Of a stretch of DNA of 39,452 bases, positions 22,726 to 30,266 are shown in pieces (position 1 is the stretch's first letter; every line of letters begins with the position of its first letter). Location: assembly GCF_001636615.1 (NCBI RefSeq), contig NZ_LGEK01000044.1:1-39452 (forward strand), in the 5' to 3' direction. The position numbers and the translations under genes are program-made. The DNA is from Mucilaginibacter sp. L294. Lineage in GTDB: Bacteria > Bacteroidota > Bacteroidia > Sphingobacteriales > Sphingobacteriaceae. The notes under the pieces are model-generated. The model was not told where the DNA came from. It worked only from the letters and a program-made list of their open reading frames with translations, and ran no database searches.

Positions 22726-23124
22726 ATGAATAAGATAGAGCATATAGGTATAGCGGTTAACAGTGTTAAGCAGGCGGGCACTGTTTATGAAAAATTGCTC
22801 GGTACATCTGTTTATAAGATAGAGGAAGTGGCCTCTGAAGGGGTTAAAACCGCCTTTTTACAAACCGGCCCCAATAAAATAGAGCTGTTGGAAGCCACCA
22901 ATCCTGATAGCCCAATTGCCAAATTTATTGAGAAACGCGGCGAAGGTATGCACCATATTGCCTTTGAAGTAACCGATATTAAAGCCGAAATGATCCGCCT
23001 GAAAGCCGAGGGATTTATTTTGCTGAATGATGAACCAAAACAGGGCGCGGATAATAAACTGGTTTGCTTTGTACACCCAAAAGGGACTAATGGGGTGTTG
23101 ATAGAGTTGTGCCAAAGCGTTTAA
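22726..23124 (+). CDS. mce: Methylmalonyl-CoA epimerase
   Basis: The enzyme interconverts (2R)- and (2S)-methylmalonyl-CoA between propionyl-CoA carboxylation/mutase steps. The ATG at 22726 is preferred over 22690 because it gives the usual N-terminus MNKIEHIGIAVNSVKQA (132 residues). It is a vicinal oxygen chelate fold with paired beta-alpha-beta-beta modules. The metal ligands fit the family: His6 in IEHIGIAV, His around GEGMHHIAFEV, Glu in VLIELCQ at the end. A near -7 box AATATTTG ends 3 nt before the ATG. It is divergent from iscS. Its mutase partner is not in the window. Confidence 0.92.
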   Translation: MNKIEHIGIAVNSVKQAGTVYEKLLGTSVYKIEEVASEGVKTAFLQTGPNKIELLEATNPDSPIAKFIEKRGEGMHHIAFEVTDIKAEMIRLKAEGFILLNDEPKQGADNKLVCFVHPKGTNGVLIELCQSV

Positions 23125-23179
23125 GTTGGCAGTTTTGAGTTAGCAGTGTGCAGCATGATGTACTGGTTTCCGTTCTCAG

Positions 23180-23295
23180 GCTACCGCAAGCGTCCCGCTT
23201 GTGGCCGCATGCCTGGTAAACGCGTAACATCATCGTATGCAAAAAAAAGCTTGTTATTACCGTCCTAAAGCCACAAGCGGGACTCTTGCGGTAGC
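23180..23295. repeat. Palindromic element, family A, copy 1
   Basis: CTACCGCAAGCGTCCCGCTTG at the left (23181 onward) is inverted on the right (CCACAAGCGGGACTCTTGCGGTAG, ending 23294) with one mismatch. The interior CGCATGCCTGGTAAACGC... is shared with copy 2. It lies in the convergent gap between mce and the unknown gene, where it may also terminate transcripts. The surrounding gap holds no gene. Confidence 0.75.
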
Positions 23296-23328
23296 AGGTG
23301 ACCCTGCGAGGACAATAAAACATCAGCC

Positions 23329-23865
23329 TTAATAAGAATAAACCACGGCAATAAATGCCAGCAAAAGCGTTGTGTCAATCTCGTTTACAACATCAACCTG
23401 TTTATAGGTACGTATGCCGCCAATTATTGATTTGATATAGGCAACAGGCTTATCGCTTTGATAAACGGTTCCACCGCCCCGGTTATCGTTCTTCCAGATG
23501 AAGAGTTGTATATTATTTTTCAATAATTCGCAGCTTACGTTTTGCAACCACTTACTTTGAAAGGTTACATCATATTCTTCGGTAGTTTGAGCATTTACCA
23601 GTTTCCGGGCTCTTTTTTTATAGCTCCTGAAACTACCAGTATAAAGTTCTATGCCCTGGTTTTCTTTAAAACTGAATGATATGGTTGCTTCGCCAAATGG
23701 GTTAATAACCTGCATGAAAAGGCTTTTCATTATCCGCCATTCTGCATGGTAAAACCTTTTGCCAGGTTTGCCATCGGTATTTTCCAATATATTGATGATG
23801 GGCTGGCCGCTCTTCCATAACGACACCCCTTCGCTGTTTAATATAAATGATCTGTTATCAATCAT
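23329..23865 (-). CDS. Protein of unknown function, possibly LOR/tubby-like
   Basis: The 178-residue product has no signal peptide. It starts MIDNRSFILNSEGVSLWKSG and consists mostly of predicted strands with aromatic/basic alternation (RFYHAEWRIMKSLFMQV, GEATISFSFKENQGIELYTG, QLFIWKNDNRGGGTVYQ), followed by the segment VDVVNEIDTTLLLAFIAVVYSY, a hydrophobic helix at the very end. A barrel of paired strands around a buried helix is the layout of LURP-one-related/tubby-like proteins; the idea is tentative, from pattern only. It is framed by both copies of the family A palindrome and is convergent with mce. No function is assigned. Confidence 0.65.
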   Translation of the reverse strand: MIDNRSFILNSEGVSLWKSGQPIINILENTDGKPGKRFYHAEWRIMKSLFMQVINPFGEATISFSFKENQGIELYTGSFRSYKKRARKLVNAQTTEEYDVTFQSKWLQNVSCELLKNNIQLFIWKNDNRGGGTVYQSDKPVAYIKSIIGGIRTYKQVDVVNEIDTTLLLAFIAVVYSY

Positions 23866-23937
23866 TTTACTAATACCAAAATAAGGTTATTAATGTTTCC
23901 TGCGAAGGCGCAAATTCTCATCTGTGTTACCAATCGC

Positions 23938-24041
23938 TACCGCAAGCGTCCCGCTTGTGGCCGCTTGCCTGGTAAACGCATAGCAGTATACGATGCAGGG
24001 TTTATTGCCGTGCTAAATCCACAAGCGGGACGCTTGCGGTA
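23938..24041. repeat. Palindromic element, family A, copy 2
   Basis: TACCGCAAGCGTCCCGCTTG (from 23938) is inverted to CAAGCGGGACGCTTGCGGTA (ending 24041) with no mismatch in the arms. The interior (GGCCGCTTGCCTGGTAAACGC) matches copy 1 at 23180-23295. The rest of the 385-nt gap 23866-24250 holds the family B element and no supported gene. Confidence 0.75.
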
Positions 24042-24064
24042 ACAAGAGGAATGATAGCATATCT

Positions 24065-24145
24065 GCGTTAGGGAGTGCAGCGGATACCGGCCCTGCGCCT
24101 AAGGCCTGTGCAGTATGAGCGTAAAGCCCGGCCGCAGGCAACGCC
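24065..24145. repeat. Structured element, family B, copy 1
   Basis: The 81-nt element begins GCGTTAGGGA and ends AACGCC, with terminal inverted GCGTT/AACGC. Its core GCGGATACCGGCC, CTAAGGCCTG and GCAGTATG is shared, in reverse orientation, with 36535-36613. Internal pairing TACCG/CAGTA and GGCC/GGCC suggests a folded structure. See the finding for detail. Confidence 0.7.
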
Positions 24146-24250
24146 CCAATAAAATAACTTATCATCCACCGGGCAACAATAACACCAGATGCGCCGTATA
24201 ATAAGTAGTTTTGCATAACGTTTTTGAAGCCTGCTTTGAGATCTATTTAA

Positions 24251-25633
24251 ATGAAAATTAAAAATTACCTGATGCGCTTTCTGGCAGGTGTGCTGGTTAT
24301 ATCATCGTTTGTGATGTGTACCAAAACCGTAAGTAGAATTGAAAAACCGGTTACCCCAAATCCGGATAATGATACCGAACTCCCTGGTAAGGATACCGAA
24401 GCAATCACCGGCTGCACTTATACCGTTAAACCGTCCGACTGGTTTGTTGATGGCACTAACATCCCGGCAGGCTCTGTAATATGTATCCCGGCCGGTACCC
24501 GTGGCGCTTTGCTGCTTAAAAACTTTAAAGGGACGGCGGCACAGCCCATCACTATTATTAATAAAGGCGGTAAAGTAACCTTTACTACGGCTGTTACTGC
24601 ATCGTACACTTTTAAAACACAAAACTGCCAGTACTTTAAAATATTGGGCAACGGTGCGCCGGGCGTAACTTACGGGTTTGATATAAACGGTGGCAACATC
24701 GGCATGACGATGGACGACCTGAGCTCGGATTTCGAGATCGCGAACGTAGAGGTGCGTAACAGCGGCTTTGCGGGCATCATGGCCAAAACAGACCCATCAT
24801 GCGATGTAGCCACGCAACGCGGCCATTTTACCATGCGCAATGTTGTTATGCGCAATAACTACATCCACAAAACGGGCGGCGAAGGGTTTTATGTTGGCAA
24901 TTCTTTTTATGCGGATGGAATGGCACTTGCCTGCGGTAAGGTTTTGCCGCATGATATCATCAACGTAAAGATCTATAACAACCGGATCGATTCGGCCGGT
25001 TGCGAGGGGATCCAGGTAGGCAGCGTTATTGCGGGCTGCGAGGTGTACAATAATACGGTTACCTCCCCGGGATTGTCGCCCTTTGCGAACGGGCAGAATA
25101 ACGGGATCCAGATAGGGGAAGGGGCAGGTGGTAAATGCTATAACAACCTCATTAAAAATGCACCCGGCAACGGCATTATTGTGCTTGGGCTTGGCGATAA
25201 CCAGGTGTTTAACAATTTTATCCTTAACTCGGGCGCTAACGGTATCTTTGCCGACTCGAGGTACACCCCGGGGCCAAATTTTCAATTTATTAATAACACC
25301 ATCATTTCTTCGGCTGCTGATGGGATAAAAATGAATTCGGAAACCATCCCGATGAATACGGTTATCAATAACGTTATTGTAAAGTCGGGTTCAGGTACGG
25401 CTATCCACCGGATAAGCAGCAATGTGAAGCTTACGGCATTAAATAACTATACAGGGAATGATATCAATGCCTTAAAATTTGCCAATTATACGGCTGATGA
25501 TTTTCACTTGCTGCCGTCGTCGCCACTTATTAATGCGGGGGCGAATGTGCTGTTATACGGTGTAATGTTTGATTATTACGGCAAAACGCGCCCTTCGGGG
25601 ATTGCTTTTGACATTGGGGCGACCGAATATTAA
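24251..25633 (+). CDS. Right-handed parallel beta-helix lipoprotein (pectate-lyase-like fold)
   Basis: The 460-residue product has a lipoprotein signal with a Cys at residue 23 (SSFVMC), so it is probably surface- or periplasm-anchored. After a linker rich in Pro/Asp/Thr (about 30-50) the body shows the repeated turns of a parallel beta-helix: YFKILGNG, FEIANVEVRNSGFAGIM, NVVMRNNYIHKTGGEGFYVG, VKIYNNRIDSAGCEGIQVG, CEVYNNTVTSP, KCYNNLIKNAPGNGIIV, QVFNNFILNSGANGIFAD, FINNTIISSAADGIKM. The repeated N-N pattern stacks asparagine ladders inside the helix. Such proteins are mostly polysaccharide lyases or hydrolases, but no catalytic triad is identified here. The gene is single, with the serine hydrolase 44 nt downstream. 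Confidence 0.87.
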   Translation: MKIKNYLMRFLAGVLVISSFVMCTKTVSRIEKPVTPNPDNDTELPGKDTEAITGCTYTVKPSDWFVDGTNIPAGSVICIPAGTRGALLLKNFKGTAAQPITIINKGGKVTFTTAVTASYTFKTQNCQYFKILGNGAPGVTYGFDINGGNIGMTMDDLSSDFEIANVEVRNSGFAGIMAKTDPSCDVATQRGHFTMRNVVMRNNYIHKTGGEGFYVGNSFYADGMALACGKVLPHDIINVKIYNNRIDSAGCEGIQVGSVIAGCEVYNNTVTSPGLSPFANGQNNGIQIGEGAGGKCYNNLIKNAPGNGIIVLGLGDNQVFNNFILNSGANGIFADSRYTPGPNFQFINNTIISSAADGIKMNSETIPMNTVINNVIVKSGSGTAIHRISSNVKLTALNNYTGNDINALKFANYTADDFHLLPSSPLINAGANVLLYGVMFDYYGKTRPSGIAFDIGATEY

Positions 25634-25677
25634 GGCAATAGTTAATTATCTTGCAAAATACTTTCCGATACCCTGAT

Positions 25678-26751
25678 ATGAAAACATGTTTACTTATTGT
25701 TGCCTTTTTATTTGTACACGCTTTTGCATACAGCCAAAAAACCAGGCTGGATAAAGTGATCGATTCGTGCATTACCACCCGGAATTTTAATGGGGTTGTG
25801 CTGATAGCTAAAAACGGTAAGGTTGATTATCTGAAATATACCGGCCTGGCCAACAGGCACTACGATATCAAATTTTCGCCAAAAACAAGGTTCCAGATCT
25901 TTTCTATAACCAAAGCTTTTACCGCTGTTTTAATTATGCAGCTGTATGAAGCGGGGAAGCTTAATCTTGATTCGACCATATCTGCGTATTACCCCGAGTA
26001 TAAAGGCGAAGCCGCCCATAAGGTTACCATCAGGAACCTGCTTACTTATAGCAGCGGCCGGTACCTGAAAGAAATGGACCTGAATTTTATTCATGAGGCT
26101 TATGATCAAAACCTGTGGCCGGTAGATTCTTTTATAAACCGCTATTGCTCCGAGAAATTGATAGACACCCCCGGTACAAAGTTTAATTACAGCAACGGTG
26201 ATTATATTTTGCTGGGCAGGATAATTGAAAAAATATATAAGAAGCCGTTTGAGGATGTGCTTCGTGAAAAGATCATCAATCCGCTTAAGTTGGCCAATAC
26301 AAATTATTTACATCATCAGGATATTGTAGCTAATTTAAATGAAGGCTATCAAAACAAAGGGGAATATGTAGACTCATTGATTATGCCTACCCTGCATTAT
26401 ATGGATAACCACTTCTCGGCAGGGGCAATGTATTCTGACGCGCACGACCTGTTGACCTTTGACCAGGCTATTTTTAACCATACGCTGCTTAAAAAGAGCA
26501 CGGTAGACCTGATGCTGACAGCTTACCCAAAGCTTGGCGATGTGGCATTTGGCTTTTGGGTATATCCGCTTAAAATTGGTAAAACAAATACCCTGTTTGC
26601 CGAGCGGCAGGGTGGTGGTTATGGCAATGAATCTAACTGGGTGCACCTGATAGACAAAGGGGTTACACTGATTATTTTATCCAATACCGAAGCGGTTAAC
26701 CTTAATAAAATGCGTTTAGATGTTTTGGCGGCCTATTTGGATAATAAATAA
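25678..26751 (+). CDS. Beta-lactamase/esterase-family serine hydrolase (class C fold)
   Basis: The ATG at 25678 is taken as start, since an upstream TTG at 25651 would put extra residues before the signal. The 357-residue product has a signal peptide ending AYSQ (residue 20), so it works in the periplasm or outside. The serine motif SITK (S76-x-x-K79) and the YSNGDY motif (Tyr..Asn) around residue 160 are those of penicillin-binding-protein-like and class C enzymes. A third motif with His/Gly may be at ERQGGGYGNESNW near the C-terminus. Members hydrolyse beta-lactams, D-amino-acid peptides or esters; the substrate is unknown. It may be co-transcribed with the beta-helix gene. Confidence 0.9.
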   Translation: MKTCLLIVAFLFVHAFAYSQKTRLDKVIDSCITTRNFNGVVLIAKNGKVDYLKYTGLANRHYDIKFSPKTRFQIFSITKAFTAVLIMQLYEAGKLNLDSTISAYYPEYKGEAAHKVTIRNLLTYSSGRYLKEMDLNFIHEAYDQNLWPVDSFINRYCSEKLIDTPGTKFNYSNGDYILLGRIIEKIYKKPFEDVLREKIINPLKLANTNYLHHQDIVANLNEGYQNKGEYVDSLIMPTLHYMDNHFSAGAMYSDAHDLLTFDQAIFNHTLLKKSTVDLMLTAYPKLGDVAFGFWVYPLKIGKTNTLFAERQGGGYGNESNWVHLIDKGVTLIILSNTEAVNLNKMRLDVLAAYLDNK

Positions 26752-26847
26752 CAGGAGTTGTTTTATGTTGCAGTAACGCAAATAAAAGCTCTCAACACAC
26801 TGTTAAAAACTTTTTATCTACCCGTTTCTAATTTTAAAAAGTATTTG

Positions 26848-26855
26848 TATATTTG
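26848..26855 (+). promoter_or_regulatory. -7 promoter element of rpmE2
   Basis: TATATTTG matches TAnnTTTG. The longer reading frame would start inside this box at a TTG, so the ATG at 26892 is the real start with a leader of about 32 nt. Confidence 0.6.
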
Positions 26856-26891
26856 CACCTCTTTTATAAGGAAGAAAAGTATACAATAGCA

Positions 26892-27140
26892 ATGAAAAAA
26901 GATCTGCATCCATCAAATTATAGGTTAGTTGTTTTCAAAGACATGTCAAACGACTACTCTTTCATAACTAAATCATGTATCGAAAGCCGTGAATCCGTAA
27001 AATGGGAAGATGGCAACGAGTATCCATTGATCAAATTAGAAATTTCACACACTTCACACCCGTTCTACACAGGTAAAATGAAGTTAGTTGATACAGCCGG
27101 ACGTATAGACAAGTTCCGTACCCGTTACAACAGAAGCTAA
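26892..27140 (+). CDS. rpmE2: Ribosomal protein bL31, type B
   Basis: The 82-residue product is a component of the large ribosomal subunit that contacts the small subunit. It has the L31 landmarks [45 protein letters not shown] and a C-terminal KFRTRYNRS. It lacks the CxxC zinc site of type A, which defines type B (zinc-independent). The start is decided by the promoter. A terminator follows at 27165. Confidence 0.96.
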   Translation: MKKDLHPSNYRLVVFKDMSNDYSFITKSCIESRESVKWEDGNEYPLIKLEISHTSHPFYTGKMKLVDTAGRIDKFRTRYNRS

Positions 27141-27164
27141 GTGTTTTTTCAATAAAATATTTAC

Positions 27165-27196
27165 AAGTTCCCCGCAAACCGGGGGACTTTTTTTAT
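27165..27196 (+). terminator. Terminator after rpmE2
   Basis: AAGTTCCCCG at 27165-27174 pairs with CGGGGGACTT at 27180-27189 (10 bp with one G-U), followed by TTTTTT. The T tract runs into the -7 box of the next gene at 27194-27201. Confidence 0.85.
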
Positions 27197-27201
27197 TTTT
27201 G
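27194..27201 (+). promoter_or_regulatory. -7 promoter element of the GlmU-like gene
   Basis: TATTTTTG fits TAnnTTTG exactly and is 4 nt from the ATG at 27206, indicating a leaderless transcript. It overlaps the T tract of the preceding terminator. Confidence 0.55.
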
Positions 27202-27205
27202 GCCC

Positions 27206-28387
27206 ATGGCAATCATCCTTTTTGACGATAACGCTCGTAATACCCTTCTGCCTTTAACATATACCCGCCCCGTTGCCGATCTGCGAATAGGTATCCTTAC
27301 CATCGCCGAAAAATGGGCTAAATATTTAAACAGCGATTTTTCTTTTTTGACCGAAACTTACCTGCAGGCCAAGTTCCCGCTAAACATCCAGGATGATAAT
27401 ATTTTCATCAATGGTTCTGTTTGCCCGGATGAAGCGGTGGTTGAAGCGGTCAATAACCTGAAAAGTGGCGAGGCTTTACGCTATAACGAGCTATTAATAG
27501 CTGTAAAGCTAAATGACATCTACGCCGCAAACTTTGATCCGTTTGCAAAATACTCCGACGAAACAGCCTATACTAACGATCTGGTTATTTTAGCGCACCC
27601 CGAGGATGTTTTTAGAAAGAATGATATCGAACTGCGAAAAGATTTTAAACTGCTTACCAAAGGCCGCAAAAGCGCCAAAATAAGCAGTACCAATACCATT
27701 ATAGGCACTGAGTTTTTCGCGGAAGAAGGGGCACAGGCCGAATGCTGCAGCTTTAGCACCATCAATGGCCCGATATATTTAGCCGCCCATACCGAAGTTT
27801 GGGAAGGTACCAACGTACGGGGTCCCTTTGCATTGTGCGAGTACTCGCAGATAAAAATGGGAACCAAGATATACGGCGCTACTACCATTGGCCCTTACTG
27901 CCGCATAGGCGGCGAGGTTAATAATGCCGTAGTTTGGGGTTACTCATCAAAAGGCCATGAAGGTTACCTGGGCAATGCCGTGGTAGGCGAGTGGTGTAAC
28001 CTGGGTGCCGATACCAATAACTCAAACCTGAAGAACAACTACGGTGAGGTAAAACTGTGGGATTACCCAAGCCAAAGCATGCGTAATACAGGCCTGCAGT
28101 TTTGTGGCCTTATCATGGCCGATCATGCTAAGTGCGGTATCAATACCATGTTTAATACAGGTAGTATAGTAGGGGTTAGCGCAAATATTTTTGGTGGTGG
28201 ATACCCGCCAAACTACATCCCCGATTTTTCGTGGGGTGGGGCTGATGGCTTTGTGGAGTACGGCTTTGATAAAATGATGGAAACCGCTGATAAAGCGATA
28301 GCCCGCCGCCCGCACCGCAAGTTTGATGATGCCGAGAAAGCCATCCTTACCGAGGTGTATAAACTAACGAAGCCTTTTAGAGGATAA
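27206..28387 (+). CDS. GlmU-type UDP-N-acetylglucosamine pyrophosphorylase/acetyltransferase, alternative Bacteroidetes form
   Basis: The 393-residue product matches the family described in TIGR03991, which replaces bifunctional GlmU in many Bacteroidetes. It would make UDP-GlcNAc from glucosamine-1-phosphate, for peptidoglycan and LPS. The N-terminal part (residues 1-170) has the nucleotidyltransferase-like start MAIILFDDNARNTLLPLTYTRPVADLRIG. The C-terminal part (about 180-345) has left-handed beta-helix hexapeptide character (VWEGTNVRGPFALCEYSQIKMG, TIGPYCRIGGEVNNAVVWGYS, GYLGNAVVGEWCNLGADTNNSNLK). Individual activities are inferred. It is followed by tpiA after a word-repeat gap. The product's essential role is supported only by the family. 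Confidence 0.87.
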   Translation: MAIILFDDNARNTLLPLTYTRPVADLRIGILTIAEKWAKYLNSDFSFLTETYLQAKFPLNIQDDNIFINGSVCPDEAVVEAVNNLKSGEALRYNELLIAVKLNDIYAANFDPFAKYSDETAYTNDLVILAHPEDVFRKNDIELRKDFKLLTKGRKSAKISSTNTIIGTEFFAEEGAQAECCSFSTINGPIYLAAHTEVWEGTNVRGPFALCEYSQIKMGTKIYGATTIGPYCRIGGEVNNAVVWGYSSKGHEGYLGNAVVGEWCNLGADTNNSNLKNNYGEVKLWDYPSQSMRNTGLQFCGLIMADHAKCGINTMFNTGSIVGVSANIFGGGYPPNYIPDFSWGGADGFVEYGFDKMMETADKAIARRPHRKFDDAEKAILTEVYKLTKPFRG

Positions 28388-28479
28388 GTCCATAGTCGAT
28401 GGTTAGTAGACCATGGTTGTGTGTAGGAATAAAATAAACTTTAAACAATACTATGGACTATCGACTATCGTCCATGGAC
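28388..28479. repeat. Word-repeat palindrome between the GlmU-like gene and tpiA
   Basis: The words GTCCATAG, TCGATGG, ACCATGG occur on the left (28388-28415). On the right, CTATGGAC, TATCGAC, TATCGTCCATGGAC (28451-28479) hold the same vocabulary inverted. The arms pair in part rather than perfectly. The gap otherwise has nothing recognisable. Confidence 0.7.
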
Positions 28480-28493
28480 AAACTAAAACAGAA

Positions 28494-29258
28494 ATGAGAA
28501 AAAAAATTGTAGCCGGAAACTGGAAAATGAACCTTGATTACAACGAGGGACTTGGTTTATTCTCGGAAGTGATAAACATGGTAAAAGACGAAGCAACCGG
28601 TAACCAGCAGGTAGTGGTTTGCAGTCCGTTTATTCATTTACACAGCCTGGCGGCTTTAGCTAAAGGTTACAGTAATGTATCGGTAGGCGCGCAAAATGCA
28701 CACCAGGCCGAAAGCGGTGCTTACACAGGCGAGATCTCTGCAAAGCAGGTAAAATCTACCGGTGCCGAATACGTTATTTTAGGCCACTCGGAACGCCGCC
28801 AGTATTTTGGCGAAAGCAACGAGCTTTTGGCTAAAAAAACTGATACAGCTTTAGCCAACGGTTTAAAACCGATCTTCTGTATTGGCGAAACTTTGCAGCA
28901 GCGCGAAGCTAACGAGCATTTTGATATCATAAAAAGTCAACTGGTTGAAGGCGTTTTCCATTTAGATGCCGATAAATTTAGCCAGATAGTATTGGCTTAC
29001 GAGCCGGTTTGGGCTATTGGTACAGGTGTAACCGCAACATCAGACCAGGCACAAGAGATTCACGCTTTTATCCGTAAGGAATTAGCTGCAAAATACAGCC
29101 AGCAGGTAGCTGACGATACCACCATACTTTACGGCGGTAGCTGTAACCCAAAAAATGCTGCCGAGCTTTTCGGTTGTGCAGATATTGATGGTGGCCTTAT
29201 CGGTGGTGCATCGCTAAAATCACGCGACTTTACCGATATCGTTAAAGCGTTCAATTAA
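28494..29258 (+). CDS. tpiA: Triose-phosphate isomerase
   Basis: TpiA interconverts dihydroxyacetone phosphate and glyceraldehyde-3-phosphate in glycolysis. The start at 28494 gives the family N-terminus MRKKIVAGNWKMN and 254 residues; the longer frame runs through the upstream word repeat. Catalytic residues are visible: Asn/Lys in AGNWKMN, His in GHSERRQYF, and Glu in AYEPVWAIGTG. Phosphate-binding loop motif LYGGSCNPKNAAELF and DGGLIGGASLK end the barrel. It stands between word-repeat gaps and before prmA. Confidence 0.97.
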   Translation: MRKKIVAGNWKMNLDYNEGLGLFSEVINMVKDEATGNQQVVVCSPFIHLHSLAALAKGYSNVSVGAQNAHQAESGAYTGEISAKQVKSTGAEYVILGHSERRQYFGESNELLAKKTDTALANGLKPIFCIGETLQQREANEHFDIIKSQLVEGVFHLDADKFSQIVLAYEPVWAIGTGVTATSDQAQEIHAFIRKELAAKYSQQVADDTTILYGGSCNPKNAAELFGCADIDGGLIGGASLKSRDFTDIVKAFN

Positions 29259-29261
29259 TTT

Positions 29262-29347
29262 TAGATTTGAGATGTTAGATATGAGATTGAGACAAGCTAC
29301 ACGGGTTGTTAAGTCTCATATCTCACATCTCAATACTCATATCTCAA
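29262..29347. repeat. Word-repeat palindrome between tpiA and prmA
   Basis: The word TTGAGATGTTAGATATGAG recurs left of the loop and in inverted form on the right (CTCATATCTCACATCTCAAT, then CTCATATCTCA). A 21-bp string at 29268-29288 is identical to 13569-13589. The palindrome ends 2 nt before the prmA ATG, so the gap holds little else. Confidence 0.8.
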
Positions 29348-29348
29348 G

Positions 29349-30185
29349 ATGAATTACTACGAATTACTCTTCACCACCATTACTACTGAGGATTACCAGC
29401 AGGACTTGCTGATAGGCGCTTTAGGCGAAATTGGTTTTGATACTTTTGAAGAGGTCGACCTGGGCTTTAAGGCCTATATCCCTGTTGATGATTTTAACCA
29501 AGGACTATTGGATGAAACATTAACCGCTTACCGCGAAATGTTCAGCTTTAGTTATGACGTTACCCTTATCCCGCAGAAAAACTGGAACGAGGTATGGGAA
29601 AGCAACTTTGAGCCAATCCAGATAAGCGACCAGGTTTTTGTACGTGCAACATTCCACGCGCCAAAGCCGGAGTTTCCGTACGAGATCGTGATAGACCCTA
29701 AAATGGCATTTGGTACCGGTCACCACCAAACCACCGCCATGATGATGGGCCTGATGCTGGAGAATGATTTTGCCGGCAAAAAGGTACTGGATATGGGCTG
29801 CGGTACTGGCATCCTGGCTATACTGGCTGCCAAATTGGGCGCTACGGATATTACCGCGATAGATTACGATGTAGTATGCTACGACAGCACTATAGAGAAC
29901 TCCGCGCTGAACAATATCGATAACATTAAAGCATTATGCGGATCAAAAGAAGTTATCCCTGATGAACAGTACGATATTATCCTGGCCAACATCAACCGCA
30001 ATATCCTGCTTGATCAAATAGCGCGTTACGCCGAAGTATTAAAACCCGGCGGCGAGATCTATTTCAGCGGTTTCTATGAATCGCCAGATCTGGATATTAT
30101 CACAGAAGAAGCCGCTAAGCACAACCTCAAATACATCACCCATAAAAAAGATAAAGAGTGGGTTGCAGCGAAGTTTATTTTATAG
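29349..30185 (+). CDS. prmA: Ribosomal protein L11 methyltransferase
   Basis: PrmA methylates ribosomal protein L11 using SAM. The 278-residue product has the N-terminal substrate domain (MNYYELLFTTITTEDYQQDLLIGALGEIGFDTFEE, residues 1-80). After it come the linker ERF-like PEFPYEIVIDPKMAFGTGHHQTTAMMM, the SAM motif VLDMGCGTGILAILAAKLGATDITAIDYD (about residues 148-180), and the post-motif ILANINRNILL. It is the last plus-strand gene before the convergent oxidoreductase. The gap after it holds a hairpin at 30206-30244. Confidence 0.95.
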   Translation: MNYYELLFTTITTEDYQQDLLIGALGEIGFDTFEEVDLGFKAYIPVDDFNQGLLDETLTAYREMFSFSYDVTLIPQKNWNEVWESNFEPIQISDQVFVRATFHAPKPEFPYEIVIDPKMAFGTGHHQTTAMMMGLMLENDFAGKKVLDMGCGTGILAILAAKLGATDITAIDYDVVCYDSTIENSALNNIDNIKALCGSKEVIPDEQYDIILANINRNILLDQIARYAEVLKPGGEIYFSGFYESPDLDIITEEAAKHNLKYITHKKDKEWVAAKFIL

Positions 30186-30263
30186 GATTACACTGATTAT
30201 TTAGGATGATTACACCGATTTTATTTTCAAATCAGTGTAATCATTTTAAAATCTGTGAAATCC
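30184..30263. terminator. Hairpin with nested word repeats between convergent prmA and the oxidoreductase gene
   Basis: ATGATTACACCGATTT (30206-30221) is inverted as AAATCAGTGTAATCAT (30229-30244) with one mismatch and a 7-nt loop. An outer pair GGATTACACTGATT (30184-30197) and AATCTGTGAAATCC (30250-30263) is also roughly inverted. The words GATTACAC and GTGTAATC recur. It sits between convergent genes and may end both transcripts. Confidence 0.7.
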
Positions 30264-30266
30264 CGG

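Noticed and set aside
23087..23323. Minus-strand reading frame between mce and the unknown gene
   Set aside because: It overlaps the end of mce and the family A element; its residues come from the palindrome.
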